Positions 57,766 through 64,000 of a stretch of DNA of 64,000 bases are shown here, piece after piece. The first letter of the stretch is position 1. Each line of letters opens with the position of its first letter. The notes beneath the pieces are model-generated. The model was not told the origin of the DNA and ran no database searches. It worked only from the letters and a program-made list of their open reading frames with translations. The DNA comes from Chrysoporthe austroafricana (lineage: Eukaryota; Ascomycota; Sordariomycetes; Diaporthales; Cryphonectriaceae): assembly GCA_001051155.2 (NCBI GenBank), contig JYIP02000010.1:372001-436000 (forward strand), written 5' to 3'. A program made the position numbers and the translations under genes.

Positions 57766-58459
57766 ATGTACCAGCGGTCAAGTCAACACGGTCCTCACCG
57801 TGATGCAAACGTTATCGGCAAGATTACTGTGCAGCCGCGCGCAGTGGAGGCACAAGGACCCGCTTGTTTCATGACGACCTCCTCTCACCCACGTATGTGG
57901 TTATGCACGGTCTCAAAGTCCCCCAATCACCAAGCATCTGCAACGCACGCGCGGTGGCGCAGGGTATGCTTCTCCCCCTCCTTTATTTTCTTTCCTTTTC
58001 TTTCCCGCTTTTTTGTGTTTTGTCCTACAGGTTCAGAATAGCGGGTTCGGCATGAAAGTCGGCTTAGAGAGCGCTTACGCTTGCGGTAACCTCTTCGCGG
58101 ATTGCGTGGCTTGCATAGACTATAAGTCTCGGGGTTTAAGTTTTCATGTTCTGCCATCGATCCTGCATGATTGGACAATCTTGGACGACCATCACGTCAC
58201 AGTGAACATCCTAATCAGTCCTCAAGAACGCAACGGAAGGTGGCAATATCACAAGTAATCCCTCAGAGTTGTAAGTGAAGGCTCTGAGAGGCCGTGAGGG
58301 AGTCTTGTCGCTAGCGGCGTGACGTACTCGTACCAGGCTGAGGGGCAGAACAACGACCTGAATGACATTATCGTTGACGAAAATGGGGTCATAAACAGCG
58401 GGGTTTTCTCCGTTCAAAATACCGGATCCGATGGCAATGCATTACCGCGGTGTGCGTAG
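57766..58459 (+). CDS. Putative small gene, unknown; first exon doubtful
   Basis: Model: exons 57766-57963, 58031-58254 and 58315-58459, 188 residues, all phases agreeing. The last two exons look coding. Exon 2 reads ESAYACGNLFADCVACIDYK and then PSILHDWTILDDHHVTVNI. Exon 3 reads NGVTYSYQAEGQNNDLNDI and DENGVINSGVFSVQNTGSDG, ending at a TAG. The intron 58255-58314 (GTAATC...CGCTAG) joins them in phase 2. Exon 1 has no protein-like character and may be wrong; the true 5' end may be lost or spliced differently. Paired Cys suggest a small secreted or lectin-like protein, but I see no signal peptide. Family not recognised. Confidence 0.35.
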
Positions 58460-59505
58460 TTTGAAGCTGGCGATTAGTCCTTCTGCAGCTCGCTGGTCAC
58501 TTAGAAGTGATAAGTTGCAGCTGAGATCAGTAAGCAACTATCCATAATTATTGATACCGCGGAGATGAAGTCTTGGCTTACCTGATGTGAGTGAATCGAC
58601 ATGTAATAAATCGAGTGAAAATTTCGAGAGTGGACACCAAAACATCCTAAAGGGGAAATGGAGATGTTTCCGATCAGTATAGGGGTCTACATAAGTAGAC
58701 TGACGAAGTCGTAAGTAACGGCTCTTCGTCGATACTTGGGCACTGTGCAGTGATATTACTGGTAGACATGCAGGGAGATAAGGCCGAGGGCCAAGCCGGC
58801 GCGGCTGCCTCGCTGAGAAATTCGGTCAAAAAGGCCCAAGCGGAGTGCATAGGTATCGTAGATGTATTGAAACCCACTCTATTCAATCAATCACAGTCTC
58901 GTATTGAGTACGATGGGCCCAAGATAAGTCCTAGGGATAATTAATCAGTGATGCAATCAGTAGAGCTGTGCCACCGCGCCGAACCCAATGGTGGAAACCA
59001 GCGCAACTGATTGCTACCCACGCACCCACGCCGCCAAAGTTGTACCGTGGACCCCCACTTGGCGATGGGTGATGGAGCAGTGCCAACGAATTTCGGCCGG
59101 AACGATCCTTGCCTAGTTTTAAGTTTGTTGACGTGAGTCAAATGCTTAGAATCCACTATTTTAGTATGCTTCTAAGAATACTCGGAGATTTGAGAACCCG
59201 TCGGGATGCGGCCCGCTACCTTATCTTCTATACCATGCACGACCATGCAAACGCATAGGGAAGCTGGTTGTTTCGAGTTCTCATGCAGTTAGATCCACAT
59301 CTCATGCGACATGTGTAAGTCCGACTTTTTATCATTTTCGTCGACTAGCACTGAAACAAAAAAAACTCCGAATAGTAATACAGGTTTTCAGATCGGAAAC
59401 CCTTTGCCTGGCGCAAAGCTCTGCTTGTTGGATTTTCCCACCTCCGTCTTGCTTTGATATCGTGAATCTTAGTTCCTGTCCTGACTTCTTCAATCGCTGG
59501 TCGAC
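58460..59505. other. Intergenic, 1 kb
   Basis: Nothing supported; short frames only. Confidence 0.45.
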
Positions 59506-60188
59506 ATGCGGCGACAGAGCAAACCTCCTCCCCTGGACCTTGGGAACATAGCTACACTACTCCAGGCTGAGAGATCGCAAGAGTTCACACAGGACGATGT
59601 GGCCCTCACTCCACCTCACGCAGAGAGGCGGGAGGGAGCACCAGCCGCTACACTGACGCCAACGACAACGTCCACTTTCACATCCCATACAAGAACATCG
59701 ATTAGTACTCTAACACCAACGACAACATCCACTACCAAGTATGCCACTCTGCCTCACATTCTCAGAAGCTCTCCATGCCAATCCACACTCTAGTTGTTTC
59801 CCATACTGACGACGAGATTCCCAATCTCAGTCCAGGAAGTACCACGCCAACAGTCACTGCCACTGCTTTCATTACGATGCTACCTCCGGCACAGACCATT
59901 ACAGTCACCTCAAACATTCCAACTCCTACCACGACTTCCACAAATTTCAGCAGCCTACTTCCAAGCTCATCTTCCTCGGCAACAGCAACTGCAACTACTG
60001 CGGTCGCCAGTGCAGCCCAAACAACGGCAGGGACGACACTGGCGGTCTCAGGTACCACCATGAACATCCTGGCCGGGCTTGGGACTACGGCGGCCGTCTC
60101 TCTTGGACTGACTTTGGGCATCTTCGTGTGGAGAAAGCGCAGCAGGCGAAGACGAAAGGCAAAGGGCACAGTTACAGAGGCGGCTTGA
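59506..60188 (+). pseudogene. Ser/Thr-rich single-pass membrane protein, frame-shifted
   Basis: Two overlapping frames share one character. The first (59506-59793, ATG start) ends Thr-rich, with TLTPTTTSTFTSHTRTS. The second (59775-60188, own ATG) continues Thr/Ser-rich, with ITVTSNIPTPTTTSTNFSSL. It then has one membrane span (NILAGLGTTAAVSLGLTLGI) and a basic tail RKRSRRRRKAKG. Together they look like a Mid2/WSC-like surface protein: an O-mannosylated ectodomain, one membrane helix and a short cytosolic tail. No intron I tried links the two frames, so a frameshift or a non-obvious splice is likely. The second frame alone (137 residues) has no signal peptide. Uncertain. Confidence 0.4.
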
Positions 60189-61686
60189 AAGGTGGCAATC
60201 ATCAGCTAGACTATCTTTACAATGCAGTTCGTTAGAGGCCGTTCTCCTCGAGGAAAATCCCCTACGTTCCATGAAGTTTACCATAGATGCAAAGCATTTC
60301 ATGTGACAAGTGATTTCTCAAATCTATCTCAGTGCACTCTGCCCGCACACCCGATGTCACCTGCCTACTGAGACTCATTTGATCATTTTCACGTGTTCAA
60401 CGTCTCTTGACTTTTGCCCGTAGTACCCAGTAAGTCACAGTACATTATGCCCCACGCGCGCTTACGTCTTCAAGCTTAGGAGCCCCAAGACGGCAGATAC
60501 CGGGAGGTGGGTGGGACTGTTCCCGTATCGTGCAGGCACAGCTTCGGTGCGTGCGTAGATGGCTGGGCCCGGCTGCCCGAAGGTGTGTTTCGAATGATAC
60601 CTAAGCGCCTAACGGGATAAGACGGATGCCAAACCAACGTGCCAAGGCTTCGTCTTGATTCCAAGGCTTTCGGGCACCGACACAGCCGTGTTATAATAAC
60701 GTTACCCTGACCAAGCGAGCCTTGGCGGACTGACGAATGAGACACTTGGCAAAGAAACATGCGCTAATGCCTAGATCGTAATAGGCCGGGTAGTGTCACC
60801 CTGGGCCCACTTGAGCCTCGTGCCAAGCCCTCAGCCTCATAGTACAAGCGGTAGGCCTTTATATATTAATCTAACGCATTGAGGCAAGTTTCACAATAGT
60901 ATCCTAGCCTCCCGGATCTTCCCCCCCGGTCCCGCCCCTGGATCCACAACTTCGGTAGTTATCGTGTGGCAGACAGCTCAGACTTGAGATGTTCTGCAGA
61001 TCCCTACGTCCTTACTCAGTACGTATTTTCGCGAACGCACGTTGCACCCACAGGTCAAGGCTCTCTGGATTTTTCGTATGCGGTGTCGGAGGATCTCTTG
61101 GGCCCCCACCTCCCGAGCCGACCGGTCTTGTCGGAGACTCGAGCAAACTTTGTGATCGGAACAAAACGATTCGTGACCGGGTCAAAGATAGTTGGGTGGC
61201 ATCCAGGTGTTTCAGGAGACGTGCCGACTGAAGGTAGATCGTTCATTCGATGCGATCGGCGGCTCATCCCATCCTGAGGAAGGTATCAGTCGAATCGGTT
61301 CAGCCGCGAGCCTCTCGTGGGTCTATTATGACTTGGCAACAATAGTCCTAAAGCCATGATCTACGGTCTAGATGTGAAAGAGCATGCTAGGATAAAATTA
61401 GATACCAGATCTGTTGTATAGGTCCTTATTCATCAACACCAGGACCCGTCTTGGGCATCAGACTCGGTCCGTGCCCCTAAGCGATTCTGTATCTTCCGTA
61501 CTTGTGTAATTAGATCATACTTTTTTCTCCATTGATCTTCCCCGTTGATCTCTCCTGATGAAAGCTTGACAGAAATAGTTCCTTGCAATTCCTTGCACCT
61601 CCTTCCAGCAAATTTAGCAAGCAATTGTCACATCATCTTGTGTGCCGACGACTGCTCACCAAATAAAGTCGGTCATATCCGAAATT
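60189..61686. other. Intergenic, 1.5 kb
   Basis: No gene supported; the frame at 60966-61277 has no domain content. Confidence 0.45.
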
Positions 61687-64000
61687 ATGGACGGAGAGCC
61701 GATCAGTTCCACTGCCCGCCGTCGCTTCACCACCCTCGAGGGGTGGCGAGAGGTCGGGCATGGAGTCTACGTTGCGGCGGGTTCGACCATCTCGGCTATG
61801 GCTTTCGACAAGACTTCTGCCCACGATGCTGAGTGGCCATCTTATAATAATGATGACCTACCTCAGGATACAAGATTGTCCAGGATCGACAGCCGGAGGC
61901 TGACCTTCATAAACCTCGAGGGGCGCGTTCCTGGCCATGATGGCCAGTTCTGGAGAACACGCCAATCTTCTCCTCAACTCGAGAGCTCCGACCCGAGACC
62001 GATGATGATGGATTCTTTCAAGGCTCCCGGAGATGCCCAAGGGGTTCAGCTACCTGCACACTCTGGACAGTCTCAACCGTCCGAGAAGACGAACAATATT
62101 ATCATCACAAGTGAGCCTGTGATGGAAAAGTCAGACTCGGCAGAGCCGCCGTTTCACATCTTCAATAAGAGACAAAAATGGAGTGTGGTGATTACCATCG
62201 GGATAGCTGGTCTTTTCTCCGGGCTCTCTTCTAACATTTACTTCCCTTCACTGGACGCCATCGCCCAGGTAAGTGTGCCAATGCTAGGACCTGTCTACCC
62301 GTCATATAACTACGACTAGAAAGAAGCTGACATCGATTCCAGGACTTGGACGTTAGCCTAGGGACAGTGTCCCTTACTATTAGTGAGTAGTCCATATTTT
62401 CCTCCAAGTCGTTCCCTCCGAGAAACTTTCAGAATGCATCATTTCAATACCCAGACCATGGCTCTAACACATGCTAGCGTCGTACCTGATCATACAGGGA
62501 ATATCTCCTCTCCTCTGGGGCCCGCTTTCAGACATACTCGGTCGTCGTGGGATATACATAGCGTCTTTCTCGGTCTACATTGTTGCCAACACGGTGTTGA
62601 GTTTCTCGCCGAATTTCGCAGTACTGCTGATCTTTCGCGGTCTGCAGTCCGCCGGCAGTGCGTCAACTGTCAGTATCGGTATGTTCAAGTAGGAATGGTA
62701 CTGGCATTTGATCATTTCCAAAGTGCTGACAGAATATAGGCAATGGCGTAATCCAGGACATTGCGACGCCGCTCGAGAGAGGTGCTTTTATTGGCTTCTA
62801 CCAGGCTAGTAGGTCATTTCGATCCCGCAGTATTTCACTTGACCCATTATTAACATCTCCAGTTCGAAACTTTAGTATTGCCGTTGGGCCTGTGTTGGGT
62901 GGCATTTTGGCAAATTTCCTTGGTTTTCGGTAAGCCTTCTGTCTCCCCGCTTGACTTGGACGTCCCGGGCTGTACTGACTACTCACCAGGGCCATTTTTG
63001 TATTCCTTACAATCCTCTCCTCGATTGTGCTCTTCGTTATCGTCGTGTTTCTTCCGGAAACCCTTAGGTCTATTGCGGGCAACGGCACGCTGCGCCTAAC
63101 TGGTATCCACCGACCGATAATTCATAGGTTCAAGGAACCTGAGTATATGCAAGATCCAGAGGGCGAAATTCCCAAAAAGAAAGTCACGGCCAAGACGTTC
63201 CTCGACCCGCTGAAAATGCTTATTGAAAAGGACATCGCAGCCACATTGATCTTTGGCGGGATGGTCTATACCGTCTGGAGCATGGTAGTTGCGAGCACAA
63301 CAGGGCTGTTTAAAGAGCGGTTCGGTCTGGATGAGTTAACTCTCGGGCTGGTTTTTATTCCCAACGGTAAGTTGTCCCTCATACGTCCACCGAGTCCTTC
63401 AAAAGTTGTTCGTGCAAGTCACCGAAGGAGAATGGGCTTGAAAGGGAGAATATCTCCAGAAGGGCACACAAGATTAGTCCTCCGCTTCCTGCGCATCTGC
63501 TGACAAGGTCATTTCATGCACAGGCCTCGGCACGATAGTAGGCTCATCGATAGCAGGCAAGCTGATGACGCGAGACTTCCTTGCCTACGAGCAGCGGTAT
63601 ATGGCGCTCTACCCGGATGCCCCGCCGCCCTCGAAGACAAAGAAATCACTCTCCCCCAACTTTCCCATCGAGCGCGCGCGCCTCCGGCACGTCCCCTGGA
63701 TGACTGCCATCCTCGTCGTCTCCACAGCCCTCTTCGGCTTCACCGTGCTGTCGCCCTCACAGTTCGCACCGTCCGTGACCTCCAAGCCCGGGTGGATCGC
63801 CGTACCACTGGTGCTGCAGTTCCTCATTGCCGCGACCTCCAATGCGGTGTTCGCTATCAACACGACGCTGGTGTCCGATCTGTACCCCGGTAGCGGCGCT
63901 GGCAGCACTGCCGTCAATAACCTTGTGAGGTGCAGCATGGCGTCAGTCGGTGTTGCGGTCGTGGACGGTATGATTGCGTTGATGGGTTCCGCAGCGGCGT
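61687..64000 (+). CDS. MFS multidrug transporter (DHA1/QDR-like), 3' end outside the window
   Basis: Exons 61687-62268, 62343-62382, 62478-62678, 62740-62808, 62863-62929, 62990-63366 and 63524-beyond 64000. All six introns have GT/AG ends and agreeing phases; about 604 residues are visible. A cytosolic N-terminus of ~160 residues precedes membrane helix 1 (WSVVITIGIAGLFSGLSSNI). Then come YFPSLDAIAQDLDVS, the MFS motif A GPLSDILGRRG, FRGLQSAGSAST and AVGPVLGGILANFLGFRA (motif C). A central loop with PEYMQDPEGEIPKKK precedes the second half. QDR-type carriers export drugs and other small molecules with proton exchange. The last helices and the stop codon lie beyond the right edge. Confidence 0.93.

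Overview
The window is a piece of a filamentous ascomycete genome (Pezizomycotina, most likely a Sordariomycete; the class is inferred). The evidence is short introns (about 50-110 bp) with GT/AG ends and CTAAC or CTGAC branch points, a GH11 xylanase and GH18 chitinase, intron-containing housekeeping genes, and a tRNA-Gly with an intron after the anticodon. Genes lie on both strands without operons. I rebuilt splice models by hand; all complete multi-exon models below close in frame.

Left part (1-12 kb): a maltose/galactoside O-acetyltransferase-like gene; two members of an unnamed coiled-coil family (2.2-3.9 kb, and 8.1-9.8 kb with one in-frame TAG) on either side of a membrane-anchored arylsulfotransferase-like protein; and a secreted SurE-type nucleotidase/phosphatase. 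Middle (12-31 kb): a small acidic protein, an acid-type GH11 xylanase, an RraA-like aldolase with a possible mitochondrial presequence, a PNS1 choline-transporter-like membrane protein, tRNA-Gly(GCC), a medium-chain NADP oxidoreductase, a gluconokinase, and a head-to-head pair. That pair is a 1235-residue VIT-VWA protein and a 10-exon protein whose N-terminus resembles the N-terminal domains of fungal STAND/NLR proteins.

Right part (34-54 kb): an MFS transporter beside a SAM methyltransferase of the meroterpenoid type; then a housekeeping block of RPS26 divergent from ubiquitin-S27a, a GH18 chitinase, NOP56, VPS4, prefoldin subunit 6, an unknown gene and an AMSH-type JAMM deubiquitinase. VPS4 and AMSH both act in endosomal sorting. 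From 53.8 to 61.7 kb the window is gene-poor, with only uncertain or broken reading frames. A multi-exon MFS drug-transporter gene runs off the right edge.

Most worth following are the VIT-VWA/STAND-like divergent pair, the amber-split paralog, and a 40-codon basic open stretch directly after the NOP56 stop codon.
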